DNA of 18,472 nucleotides from an uncultured Collinsella sp. (GTDB taxonomy: Bacteria > Actinomycetota > Coriobacteriia > Coriobacteriales > Coriobacteriaceae). The position numbers and the translations under genes were made by a program. Below are positions 7,903 through 16,038 of this stretch, in pieces. Below the pieces are notes generated by a model. The model was given only the letters and a program-made list of their open reading frames with translations, was not told where the DNA came from and did not search any database. Each line of letters opens with the position of its first letter. Position 1 is the stretch's first letter. The stretch is from contig CABUUB010000033.1 in assembly GCA_902494625.1 (NCBI GenBank), positions 1 to 18,472 of the forward strand, read 5' to 3'.

Positions 7903-10782
7903 ATGTCTGATTCTTCTATCGTTATCCGCGGCGCGCGCGAGCATAACCTGCGCGATATCGATGTTTCCATTCCGCGTGACCAGCTCGTGGTCATAACCGG
8001 TCTTTCCGGATCGGGCAAGAGCTCGCTGGCGTTCGATACCATCTATGCCGAGGGCCAGCGCCGTTACGTCGAGAGCCTTTCGAGCTATGCACGTCAGTTT
8101 TTGGGCCAGATGGACAAGCCCGATCTGGACTCGATTGACGGCCTGTCGCCGGCTGTGTCGATCGATCAGAAAACGACGTCCAAAAACCCACGCTCGACGG
8201 TGGGCACCGTAACCGAGATTTACGACTATCTGCGTCTGCTGTTTGCTCGCGTGGGAACGCCGCACTGTCCTGAGTGCGGTCGTGTCATTGAGCGTCAGAC
8301 GACCGATCAGGTCGCCGATAAGGTGCTGGCAGCGGGGGAGGGCCGTCGCGCGTTCGTGTTGGCGCCGGTGGTTCGTGGACGCAAGGGCGAATATGCCAAG
8401 CTGTTTGAGGACCTGCGTGCGGAGGGCTTTAGCCGTGTGCGCGTCGACGGCGAGGTGCGCTCGCTTGACGACCCTATCGACCTGGACAAGAAGTTCAAAC
8501 ACGACATTGAGGTCGTGGTCGACCGTATCGTGATTCGAGAGAACTCCCTGGGTCGCATTGCCGAGTCTGTTGAGCAGGCGACGGCACTGGCGCACGGTAA
8601 CGTGAACGTGTACATGCTGCCCGACCGCGACGCTCCCGAGGGAACCGAGGGCGAGCTGCTGGAGTATTCGCTGGCACTGGCGTGCCCGGAGCACGGGCAT
8701 TCCATCGACGACCTGCAGCCGCGCGATTTCTCGTTCAACGCGCCCTATGGTGCATGTCCCGAGTGCGATGGTCTGGGCTTTAAAAAGACAGTCGATGCCG
8801 AGGCGCTGATTGAAGACCCCTCAAAGTCGATTGCCGACGGAGTCTTTGGCAGCCTGTTCGGCAATTCCAACTATTATCCGCAGATTTTTGCTGCGGTCTG
8901 CAAGCACTTTAAGGTGAGTGCCGATACGCCATGGGAGGACCTGCCCCCGCGGGTGCGTCGTGCGTTTTTGGATGGCATGGGCGACACGAAGATTTCGGTC
9001 GACTATCAAAAGCTCGATGGGCGTCGCAGCCAGTGGGACACTAAGTTCTCGGGTGTGCGCAACATCCTGTACGAGCGCTACAACGAGACGACGAACGAGA
9101 ACACCAGGGCTCGCTTGGAGAAATACATTCGCGAAGAGCCATGCTCGAGCTGTCACGGTGCTCGCCTGCGTCCCGAGATGCTTGCCGTCACCGTGGGCGG
9201 CAAGTCCATTTACGATGTCTGCTGCCTGTCATGTCGCGAGTCGCTCGAGTTTTTTGAGGGCCTGGAGCTTACCGAGCGTCAGCAGTTTATCGGCGGGCGC
9301 ATCGTCAAGGAAATCCTGGAGCGCCTGCGTTTTCTGGTCGATGTCGGACTCGACTATCTGACGCTCGATCGCGCCTCGGCGACGCTTTCCGGCGGTGAGG
9401 CCCAGCGCATTCGCCTGGCAACGCAGATCGGCGCCGGCCTCATGGGCGTTCTGTACATTCTGGACGAGCCGTCGATCGGTCTTCACCAACGCGATAACGA
9501 GCGCCTGATCAAGACGCTCGAGCGCTTACGCGATATCGGTAATACCGTTATCGTCGTCGAGCACGACGAAGACACAATTCGCGCTGCCGACTACGTGATC
9601 GATATGGGTCCCGGTGCGGGCGTTAACGGCGGACACGTGGTCGCCGCGGGAACGCCTGCCGATATCATGGCGTGCCCCGATTCCATGACGGGTGCCTATT
9701 TGACCGGCAAGCGGATGATCCGCGTGCCCGATGAGCGCCGCAAGCCCGGCCGCGGCTGTCTTAAGATCACGGGCGCCCGCGCTAACAACCTCAAAAACGT
9801 TACCGCCAAGATTGAGTTCGGTACGCTCACGGTCGTTACCGGTGTTTCGGGATCGGGCAAGAGCTCCCTGGTCACCGATACGATTGCGCCCGCGCTTACG
9901 AATGCCATCCATCGTTCGACGCGTCCCGTGGGGCCGTACAAGAAGATTGAGGGCATTGAGTGCATCGATAAGGTAATCGATATCGACCAGTCACCAATCG
10001 GTCGCACGCCGCGTTCGAACCCTGCGACCTATATTGGCCTGTGGGATGATCTGCGTGCGCTATTTGCAAGCACGCCGGAGTCGAAGGCGCGCGGCTACTC
10101 GCCGGGACGTTTCTCCTTTAACGTAAGCGGCGGTCGCTGCGAGGCGTGCAAGGGTGATGGACAGATTAAGATCGAGATGCACTTCCTTCCCGATATCTAT
10201 GTCCCCTGTGAGGTATGTGGCGGCAAGCGTTATAACCGCGAGACGCTCGAGGTTACCTACCGCGGCAAGACGATCTCGGATGTGCTCGACATGAGTGTCA
10301 CCGAGGCACTGGCTTTCTTTGGGAATATCCCGCAGATTAAGCGCAAACTGCAGACCCTATATGACGTGGGTCTGGGCTACGTGAGCTTGGGCCAGCCCGC
10401 TACGACGCTTTCGGGCGGCGAGGCGCAGCGCGTGAAGCTCGCCAAGGAGCTTCATCGTCGTCAGACAGGCAAGACGTTCTACATTTTGGACGAGCCCACA
10501 ACCGGCCTCCATTTTGAGGATGTTCGTCAGCTGCTCGACGTTTTGCAGCGCCTGGTCGATGCGGGCAACACGGTTCTGGTGATCGAGCACAACCTTGATG
10601 TCATCAAGGTTGCCGACCGCCTGATCGATATGGGCCCCGAGGGCGGCAATGGCGGCGGAACCGTCGTGGTCTCGGGCACGCCGGAGCAAGTCGCGGCATG
10701 TTCGCAGAGCTACACGGGCAAGTTCTTGGCGCCGCTGCTCAAGCGTGACCGTGAGCGTCAGGCGCAGCTCGACGCGCAGTAA
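7903..10782 (+). CDS. uvrA: UvrABC excinuclease subunit A
   Basis: DNA-damage-sensing ABC ATPase of nucleotide excision repair; works as a dimer and hands damaged DNA to UvrB. The 959-residue product, normal for the family, has two ATPase modules. Walker A sites are GLSGSGKSS at 33-41 and GVSGSGKSS at 647-655. ABC signatures LSGGEAQR are at 495-502 and 836-843, and both Walker B regions read ILDEP. Zinc-binding Cys pairs appear as CPECG early, CPECDG and CSSCHG in the first half, and CEACKG/CEVCGG in the second. Start ATG 7903 follows GTAGGAGGCAAGGAG. A monocistronic transcript is likely: it has its own divergent promoter region and a hairpin behind it. Confidence 0.98.
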   Translation: MSDSSIVIRGAREHNLRDIDVSIPRDQLVVITGLSGSGKSSLAFDTIYAEGQRRYVESLSSYARQFLGQMDKPDLDSIDGLSPAVSIDQKTTSKNPRSTVGTVTEIYDYLRLLFARVGTPHCPECGRVIERQTTDQVADKVLAAGEGRRAFVLAPVVRGRKGEYAKLFEDLRAEGFSRVRVDGEVRSLDDPIDLDKKFKHDIEVVVDRIVIRENSLGRIAESVEQATALAHGNVNVYMLPDRDAPEGTEGELLEYSLALACPEHGHSIDDLQPRDFSFNAPYGACPECDGLGFKKTVDAEALIEDPSKSIADGVFGSLFGNSNYYPQIFAAVCKHFKVSADTPWEDLPPRVRRAFLDGMGDTKISVDYQKLDGRRSQWDTKFSGVRNILYERYNETTNENTRARLEKYIREEPCSSCHGARLRPEMLAVTVGGKSIYDVCCLSCRESLEFFEGLELTERQQFIGGRIVKEILERLRFLVDVGLDYLTLDRASATLSGGEAQRIRLATQIGAGLMGVLYILDEPSIGLHQRDNERLIKTLERLRDIGNTVIVVEHDEDTIRAADYVIDMGPGAGVNGGHVVAAGTPADIMACPDSMTGAYLTGKRMIRVPDERRKPGRGCLKITGARANNLKNVTAKIEFGTLTVVTGVSGSGKSSLVTDTIAPALTNAIHRSTRPVGPYKKIEGIECIDKVIDIDQSPIGRTPRSNPATYIGLWDDLRALFASTPESKARGYSPGRFSFNVSGGRCEACKGDGQIKIEMHFLPDIYVPCEVCGGKRYNRETLEVTYRGKTISDVLDMSVTEALAFFGNIPQIKRKLQTLYDVGLGYVSLGQPATTLSGGEAQRVKLAKELHRRQTGKTFYILDEPTTGLHFEDVRQLLDVLQRLVDAGNTVLVIEHNLDVIKVADRLIDMGPEGGNGGGTVVVSGTPEQVAACSQSYTGKFLAPLLKRDRERQAQLDAQ

Positions 10783-10802
10783 AGAGACGTTGTAGTACCG
10801 AC

Positions 10803-10833
10803 GCGCCACCGATTCCTTCTGATTCGGTGGCGC
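10803..10833 (+). terminator. Terminator hairpin after uvrA
   Basis: A perfect 10-bp stem (gcgccaccga at 10803-10812, tcggtggcgc at 10824-10833) with an 11-nt loop lies 20 nt after the uvrA stop. The following sequence TTCTGTGTGT is only moderately T-rich, so efficiency is uncertain. Confidence 0.7.
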
Positions 10834-10872
10834 TTCTGTGTGTCGAGATGGCATATGCGACGGAATTGGCCC

Positions 10873-10878
10873 TATACT
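10873..10878 (+). promoter_or_regulatory. Candidate -10 for the ybaK-murJ-uvrC operon
   Basis: TATACT (five of six matches) sits 37 nt before the ybaK ATG and behind the uvrA terminator, where a promoter is expected. A matching -35 is not obvious (GGCATA at a 17-nt spacer). An 8-bp palindrome GCATATGC (10851-10858) covers the -35 position and could be an operator, but this is speculative. Confidence 0.35.
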
Positions 10879-10915
10879 TAATCCTTGCGTCGCTCTGCGA
10901 GGGAAAGGATGTGCC

Positions 10916-11416
10916 ATGGCAAAGGCTGTTAAGACGCCAAAAACCAATGCGATGCGCGAGCTGGAAAGCGCCGGCATCTCCTATGTTCTCCATACGTACG
11001 AAGACGATGGCGACGAATCGTCGGGGCTGGGCGTCGCGATTTCCGAGCAGCTTGGCGAGGAGCCCGGTCAGGGATTTAAGACCCTGGTCTGCACGACGCC
11101 GTCCAACGACCATGTCGTGTGCTGCATTCCCGTTGCCGACGAGCTCGACCTCAAGGCCGCCGCGCGTGCCGCAGGCGAAAAGTCGCTGACCATGATGCAT
11201 GTCAAAGATCTGCTTGCCGCGACGGGGTATGTCCGCGGCGGTTGCAGCCCGGTCGGTATGAAAAAACGCTTTCGGACGCTAATCGATGAGACATGCGTCC
11301 TTTGGGATACCATTTTTATCTCGGGTGGCAAGCGCGGCTATCAGCTTGAGCTTGCTCCCGATGACTTAGTTGCATTTTGCGGGGCGACGGTTGCCCCGAT
11401 CACGAGAGAGGACTGA
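10916..11416 (+). CDS. ybaK: YbaK/EbsC family Cys-tRNA(Pro) deacylase
   Basis: Trans-editing enzyme that hydrolyses mischarged Cys-tRNA(Pro). The 166-residue product is a single YbaK domain. It starts with the family pattern KTPKTNAMRELESAGISY, has FKTLVC with the conserved Lys near residue 55, and the block YVRGGCSPVGMKK. It ends DTIFISGGKRGYQLELAP. The frame is open to 10838, but ATG 10916 has GGGAAAGGA nearby and aligns with the usual family start. It is the first gene of a tight unit with murJ (3-nt gap) and uvrC (6-nt gap). Related family members deacylate other tRNAs, so the exact substrate is by family analogy. Confidence 0.92.
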   Translation: MAKAVKTPKTNAMRELESAGISYVLHTYEDDGDESSGLGVAISEQLGEEPGQGFKTLVCTTPSNDHVVCCIPVADELDLKAAARAAGEKSLTMMHVKDLLAATGYVRGGCSPVGMKKRFRTLIDETCVLWDTIFISGGKRGYQLELAPDDLVAFCGATVAPITRED

Positions 11417-11419
11417 GCG

Positions 11420-13726
11420 ATGCCGCAGGAAGAATCAAAGCGCGGAGCTCACTTTGCAAAAGGGTCGGCTCCTCAGGCGCCCGCGCCCGAGGCCACTTCG
11501 TTCGATAACGAGATTCGAAACGCTTGGTCCGCTGCCGCTGACCCGGGCGAGACGGCCGTGTACTTGCGTGCCGCCGGTGCCGGCACGGCGCTTCCCCGTA
11601 CGGTTCTTTCTTCGGCTCGTCCCGATGAGACGGCTGTCTTTTTGGCCGCCGCTCAATCGAGCGCCAGCGTGAAGCCGATCGCCTCCGAGGCTCCTCGTGC
11701 GCCGCGTCCCGATGAGACGGCGGTGTTTTTGATGGCAGCCCAGGGAAAGAGCACACCGCAGAGCGCTCCTGCCGCTCGTTCCGCCAAGCCCGCGGCTCAT
11801 GATGATGGCGAACCGCTTCTTTCGGATGACGAATGGTCGCCGCTTGGTTCGACCGATCCCGTCGAGGGCGTGGCCATCGACGGTGATGACGACTGGGACC
11901 CTCTGTCGTTTTCTGCCCGAACCGTCGCTGCCAAAGAAGTTGACACGGTGTTTGGCGACCATGCCATATTCGATGATGATGATGCCGTATCCGGAAACAA
12001 CATGCCGAACAGCGATGACGTCGCACCTGCTGATGACGCCGTTTTGGTTGACGATCCCTTTGCGATGACCGGCTCCTTTGCCGTCGTGGACGATTTACTG
12101 CCACAAGATGAGGTTCATGAGGACTCTCAGGACGACGTAGACGATATGGGTTCGTCGGACTACTCCACGGTTGGTCGTTCTGCTGGCCTCATGACCGTGC
12201 TGACCATCGTGTCGCGCGTCACCGGGTTTATCCGCACGTGGGCCATGGCGGCCGCCATCGGCATGTCGCTGCTCTCGTCCTCCTATCAGGTTGCCAACAA
12301 CCTGCCCAACATGCTCTACGAGCTCGTGATGGGCGGCATGCTCGTTACGGCGTTTTTGCCGGTGTATATGGGCGTGAGGCGCGAGCAGGGCCGTGAGGCA
12401 TCGAACGAGTATGTCGGCAATCTGCTCGGTATTCTGCTTCTGCTGCTGGGCGGTATCTCGCTGCTGGGCACCGTGTTTGCTCCCGGCTTTATTTGGACGC
12501 AGTCGTTCCTTTCGGGCGATGGCGGCAGCATGGATACCGCTGCGTTCATGTTCCGCTTCTTTGCTATCCAAATTCTGTTTTATGGCTTGGGCTCGGTGTT
12601 CTCGGGCGTTCTCAACGCACATCGCGACTACTTCTGGTCGACGTTTGCCCCGGTTCTCAACAATGTCATCGTCATCGCCAGCTTTATGGGCTTTGCTCCC
12701 GTGTCTGCACAATTTGGCGGGCAGGCCGGTATTATCTTGATCGCAGCTGGTACGACCCTCGGCGTCTTTGTCCAGATGGCCTGCCAGATTCCCGCGCTTG
12801 GCAAGCATGGCGTGCATCCTCATATCCATATCGACTTTAAGGATCCCGCGCTGCGACAGACGATCGCGCTTGGTATCCCGACGCTGCTCGCCACGGTGTG
12901 CATGTTTGTCTCGACCTCCATTACCAATGCCGCCGCGCTGGTGGTGCAGCCCGAGACCGGCCCTTCCGTCATCGCATATGCGCGCCTGTGGTACACATTG
13001 CCCTATGCGCTGATCGCCGCCTCGCTTTCGACGGCACTCTATACCGAACTCTCTCACGATGCGCAGGAGAAGGATTACGACAGCGTCCGCACGGGCATTT
13101 CGCGCGGTGTCGCCCAGATGCTCTTTTTCCTGATTCCGTTTGCGATGTATCTGATCGTCTTCGCCCGTCCGCTCAACATGATCTACTGCGCCGGCAAGTT
13201 CGATGAATCCGGTGTGGCGCTGGTGTCGGAGTTCCTTATCTATCTGGCACTTTCCCTGCCGCTCTACGGCGTGGTCGCGCTGATGCAGAAGAGCTTTTCG
13301 GCCCTGCTCGATATGAAACCTTATAGCCGCTATTGCCTGTACTCCGCTATCGGTCAGGCCGGTTCGGTGCTGCTGTTTGGCGTGGTGCTGGGCTACGGTA
13401 TGCCGGCAATTGCGCTTTCGTACGTCGTTGACTACGTGGTCTTGGTCGGATGCTCACTGTGGTGGCTGCGCCGTCGTCTGCATGGCCTTCAGGTCAAGTC
13501 TATCCTGCATGGCGGTTTCTTCGGCCTACTGTTCGGTGGCTTGGGCGCTGCCGCGGGCGCCGGCGTCATGTGGGCACTTGAGCACTTTGTCGGAGCGCTT
13601 GGCAGCTCGATCCTCATTACCCTGGGCTACGTTTGTGTCGCAGGCGTCATCTCGCTCGCTGTAACTTTTGGTCTTGCCTTCGTCTTTAAGATGCCCGAGG
13701 TCTCGGCGCTGCTTCGTCGCAAGTAG
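11420..13726 (+). CDS. murJ: Lipid II flippase MurJ with long acidic N-terminal extension
   Basis: MOP-superfamily transporter that flips lipid II across the membrane for peptidoglycan synthesis. The 768-residue product splits in two. Residues 252-768 form a normal-length (about 515 residues) multi-pass MurJ core. It begins SAGLMTVLTIVSRVTGFIR, with Arg266 and Arg272 at the spacing of the essential E. coli Arg18/Arg24, then NNLPNMLYELVMGGMLVTAFLPV. Residues 1-251 are a hydrophilic, disordered-looking cytoplasmic region rich in Asp, Pro and Ala. It contains three DETAVFL-like repeats (Thr45, Thr71, Thr100) and two acidic D-D/E-W-x-P-L segments near 137-162. Start ATG 11420 is 4 nt after the ybaK stop, with GAGAGGAC upstream. 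The extension is in frame with no alternative start just before the core, so it is likely real. Mycobacterial MurJ instead has a C-terminal pseudokinase extension. Confidence 0.95.
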   Translation: MPQEESKRGAHFAKGSAPQAPAPEATSFDNEIRNAWSAAADPGETAVYLRAAGAGTALPRTVLSSARPDETAVFLAAAQSSASVKPIASEAPRAPRPDETAVFLMAAQGKSTPQSAPAARSAKPAAHDDGEPLLSDDEWSPLGSTDPVEGVAIDGDDDWDPLSFSARTVAAKEVDTVFGDHAIFDDDDAVSGNNMPNSDDVAPADDAVLVDDPFAMTGSFAVVDDLLPQDEVHEDSQDDVDDMGSSDYSTVGRSAGLMTVLTIVSRVTGFIRTWAMAAAIGMSLLSSSYQVANNLPNMLYELVMGGMLVTAFLPVYMGVRREQGREASNEYVGNLLGILLLLLGGISLLGTVFAPGFIWTQSFLSGDGGSMDTAAFMFRFFAIQILFYGLGSVFSGVLNAHRDYFWSTFAPVLNNVIVIASFMGFAPVSAQFGGQAGIILIAAGTTLGVFVQMACQIPALGKHGVHPHIHIDFKDPALRQTIALGIPTLLATVCMFVSTSITNAAALVVQPETGPSVIAYARLWYTLPYALIAASLSTALYTELSHDAQEKDYDSVRTGISRGVAQMLFFLIPFAMYLIVFARPLNMIYCAGKFDESGVALVSEFLIYLALSLPLYGVVALMQKSFSALLDMKPYSRYCLYSAIGQAGSVLLFGVVLGYGMPAIALSYVVDYVVLVGCSLWWLRRRLHGLQVKSILHGGFFGLLFGGLGAAAGAGVMWALEHFVGALGSSILITLGYVCVAGVISLAVTFGLAFVFKMPEVSALLRRK
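11543..11743 (+). repeat. Three coding repeats of the DETAVFL motif in murJ
   Basis: The units encode PGETAVYLRAA (11543-11575), RPDETAVFLAAAQ (11618-11656) and RPDETAVFLMAAQ (11705-11743), with 26- and 29-residue spacing between their Thr codons. Units 2 and 3 share 17 identical nucleotides at the start and then diverge mainly at third positions. This suggests duplication followed by selection on the protein sequence. Confidence 0.9.
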
Positions 13727-13732
13727 GCGCGC

Positions 13733-15673
13733 GTGGCAGGTCACGACAACATTCCAACACTTGCCGAACAGGTTTCGCGCGTTCCCACGCAACCCGGCTG
13801 TTACCTTTGGAAAGATGCCAAGGGCGATGTCATCTATGTGGGCAAGGCAAAAAACCTGCGCGCCCGTATGCGTCAATACGTGACGCTGCAGGACGAGCGT
13901 CAAAAGATCCCGCTCATGATGCAGCTGGTGGCGAGCTTCGACTATATCGTGGTAGAGACCGAGCACGAGGCATTGGTGCTCGAGCGCAATCTGATTGGCC
14001 AGTACCATCCGTACTTTAACGTCGATCTCAAAGACGATAAAAGCTATCCCTTTATCGCCATTACCAAGAGCGATTTGTTTCCTGCTATCAAATACACGCG
14101 AGAGCGTCATCGACCGGGAACGCGCTATTTTGGCCCCTATACCGATAGCCGTGCGGCGCGTGAGACCATCGATACGCTACGCAAGGTTATTCCTATTTGC
14201 TCGGCATCCTGTGCGGAATGGCGCCGCTGCCGCCGCATCGTCGAATCTCACAAGGGCGAAGAAGACATCGTCAATATGATTTGCGCGCAAAACGGGCGCC
14301 CCTGCTTTGACTACCATGTCGGGCGCGGGCCGGGCGCATGCGTCGGCGCGATTTCCCCTGCCGACTATGCCAAGAACGTCAAGCGTGTTGAACGTTTCTT
14401 GTCGGGCCATCGCAAGGATGTCGTCGACGAGCTTACGTCCGAGATGACGGAGGCAGCCGAGACACTCGATTTTGAGCGTGCGGCGCGCGTCAAGCGTCGT
14501 CTGGAAGTCATTAGGGGCCTGGACGATCGCCAACAGGTCGTTTTTCCATCAAGCGTCGATATCGACGTCATCGGCTTCTATCGCGAAGAGACTATCTCTG
14601 CCGCCTGTGTCTTTGTCGTTCGCGAGGGCCGAACGGTTCGAACTTGTGAGTTTATCCTCGATAAAGGCCTGGATGTCGACGAGGAAGAGCTTCAATCGGG
14701 CTTTCTTAAGCGCTATTACGACGAGACGGCTGATATTCCAGCCGAGATCAATCTCTCTGTCGAGCTTGAGGATGCCGAAGCATTGGGGGAGTGGCTTGCG
14801 GCCAAGCGCGAACGCTCTTGCCATCTCCATAGGCCGCAGCGCGGCGAAAAGCACCGCCTGCTCGATATGGCTTCCAAAAATGCGCGCCATGCCCTCATGC
14901 GCTACATGATGCGCACGGGGTATGCTGACGATCGCACCAATCAGGCGCTCCTGGAGCTCGAAAGTGCGCTGGCGCTGCCTGCGCCGCCGTTGCGCATCGA
15001 GTGCTTCGATATCTCGACGTTGCACGGCACCTTTACCGTCGCTTCGATGGTGGTATTTACCAACGGCCGTGCCGACAAGGGCCAGTATCGTCGCTTTAAA
15101 ATTCAGGCCGAATTGGACGAGGCGAACGACTTCGTATCGATGTCCGAGGTTTTGGGGCGTCGCTATGCTCCCGAGCGCATGGCGGACGAGCGCTTTGGCT
15201 CGCGCCCCGATTTGCTCGTTGTCGATGGCGGCAAGCCGCAATTGACCGCTGCAATTAAGCAACTTGAGGCGCTCGGCCTCGATATACCAGTATGTGGCTT
15301 GGCAAAGGCCGATGAGGAGGTTTTCGTGCCGTGGGACGAGACTCCCGTCGTGCTACCGACCGGCTCCGCTTCGCTTTATCTGATCAAGCAGGTTCGCGAT
15401 GAATCCCACCGATTTGCGATTACGTTCCACCGCGAGTTGCGCGATAAGGCTATGACGGTTTCGGTGCTTGACGACGTTCCGGGCGTGGGGCCCACCAGAA
15501 AACGTGCCATTATGCGCCATTTTGGTTCGATGAAGCGTTTGCGCGCGGCAAGCGAGCAGGAGATTGCGGAAGTTCGAGGCGTTCCGGCCGATGTCGCCAA
15601 AGCGGTCCACGAGGCACTTGTCGCATGGAATGCCGAGCGCGCCCAGGCATCGGCCAGCCGTTCCGAAAACTAA
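13733..15673 (+). CDS. uvrC: UvrABC excinuclease subunit C
   Basis: Endonuclease that makes both incisions around damage bound by UvrB. The 646-residue product has an N-terminal GIY-YIG nuclease (QPGCYLWKDAKGDVIYVGKAKN, about 20-41) and a UVR domain near 233-268 (TLDFERAARVKRR). The RNase H-like nuclease has Asp426 in ECFDIS, Asp498 in VVDGGKPQ and His559 in DESHRFAI. Tandem helix-hairpin-helix motifs follow (DVPGVGPTRKRAI, EVRGVPADVAKAV). The cysteine region is odd: Cys156, 160, 166, 184, 191 and 203 appear with an insertion of about 20 residues before GRPC, and the usual GRC is GRG. Start is GTG 13733, 6 nt past the murJ stop, with only weak AAGTAGG upstream, so coupling to murJ is likely. 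Confidence 0.97.
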   Translation: MAGHDNIPTLAEQVSRVPTQPGCYLWKDAKGDVIYVGKAKNLRARMRQYVTLQDERQKIPLMMQLVASFDYIVVETEHEALVLERNLIGQYHPYFNVDLKDDKSYPFIAITKSDLFPAIKYTRERHRPGTRYFGPYTDSRAARETIDTLRKVIPICSASCAEWRRCRRIVESHKGEEDIVNMICAQNGRPCFDYHVGRGPGACVGAISPADYAKNVKRVERFLSGHRKDVVDELTSEMTEAAETLDFERAARVKRRLEVIRGLDDRQQVVFPSSVDIDVIGFYREETISAACVFVVREGRTVRTCEFILDKGLDVDEEELQSGFLKRYYDETADIPAEINLSVELEDAEALGEWLAAKRERSCHLHRPQRGEKHRLLDMASKNARHALMRYMMRTGYADDRTNQALLELESALALPAPPLRIECFDISTLHGTFTVASMVVFTNGRADKGQYRRFKIQAELDEANDFVSMSEVLGRRYAPERMADERFGSRPDLLVVDGGKPQLTAAIKQLEALGLDIPVCGLAKADEEVFVPWDETPVVLPTGSASLYLIKQVRDESHRFAITFHRELRDKAMTVSVLDDVPGVGPTRKRAIMRHFGSMKRLRAASEQEIAEVRGVPADVAKAVHEALVAWNAERAQASASRSEN

Positions 15674-15810
15674 ACGCGCTTCTAAACAACTGGTATACAT
15701 GATTTGCCGATTTTCAATCATTTATTTCGCGGCGATTACCTACTGATTTCGGGTTTTATTAACGCTAAAACGTTTGACTAGCCATGGTGAATAACCCTGC
15801 TATCCTGCGG

Positions 15811-15955
15811 GTTGACGAAGACTGATATCTCACCTCGTCGATACATACTGTCTGGCGAATCGTTTGTCAATGAATTCGGTGAACGGTAGTAAATACCGTT
15901 CAAGCGTATGTATGTATCGGTCGCCGAGCGCGGCACCTCAGTTGGGTTCGTCGGT
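15811..15955 (+). promoter_or_regulatory. Nested inverted repeats, possible structured leader RNA
   Basis: Four complementary segments nest inside one another. Bases 15811-15819 pair with 15947-15955 (9 bp, three G-U), CTCG 15834-15837 with CGAG 15925-15928, and CGATACATA 15839-15847 with TATGTATCG 15911-15919. An inner hairpin GAACGGTA/TACCGTTC spans 15881-15901 with loop GTAAA. If transcribed from the extended -10 near 15800, this could be a cis-regulatory leader; the inner palindromes could also be protein operators. I recognise no known riboswitch consensus. Confidence 0.35.
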
Positions 15956-15969
15956 AGGTAAGGTATATA
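15942..15969 (+). promoter_or_regulatory. Candidate promoter of the peptide transporter operon
   Basis: TTGGGT (15942-15947) and TATATA (15964-15969) are 16 nt apart. Transcription from here would start near 15976 and give a leader of about 60 nt containing the GC-rich hairpin 15986-16009 and the ribosome binding site. The -10 is good; the -35 matches only in TTG. Confidence 0.4.
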
Positions 15970-15985
15970 TCGTCCGCAAGTTGCG

Positions 15986-16009
15986 CGGGGGCAAGTCTAG
16001 GTGCCCCCG
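15986..16009 (+). promoter_or_regulatory. GC-rich hairpin in the leader of the binding-protein gene
   Basis: A perfect 8-bp stem CGGGGGCA/TGCCCCCG closes an 8-nt loop, 20 nt upstream of the AGGAG ribosome binding site (16029-16033). No T-run follows, so it is not a typical terminator. It may stabilise the 5' end of an abundant mRNA. Confidence 0.5.
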
Positions 16010-16038
16010 GGTAAGATTCTCTATTGATAGGAGAAGAC

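Larger units (their letters stand above)
15674..16038 (+). other. 365-bp intergenic region before the peptide transporter
   Basis: This is the longest gene-free stretch. It opens AT-rich, with a weak 6-bp hairpin (ATGATT/AATCAT, 15699-15721) followed by TTATTTC that may end the uvrC transcript. A TTGACT (15774-15779) and a TGCTATCCT extended -10 (15798-15806) follow, with an overlong 21-nt spacer. The second half holds nested inverted repeats, a better-spaced promoter and a GC-rich hairpin, listed separately. I found no credible small ORF or tRNA. Confidence 0.6.

Noticed and set aside
7644..8042. N-terminal extension of mrp into the uvrA gene
   Set aside because: The extra 133 residues are the antisense of uvrA and its promoter region. 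The ATG at 7643 has AAGGAG and matches the family start.
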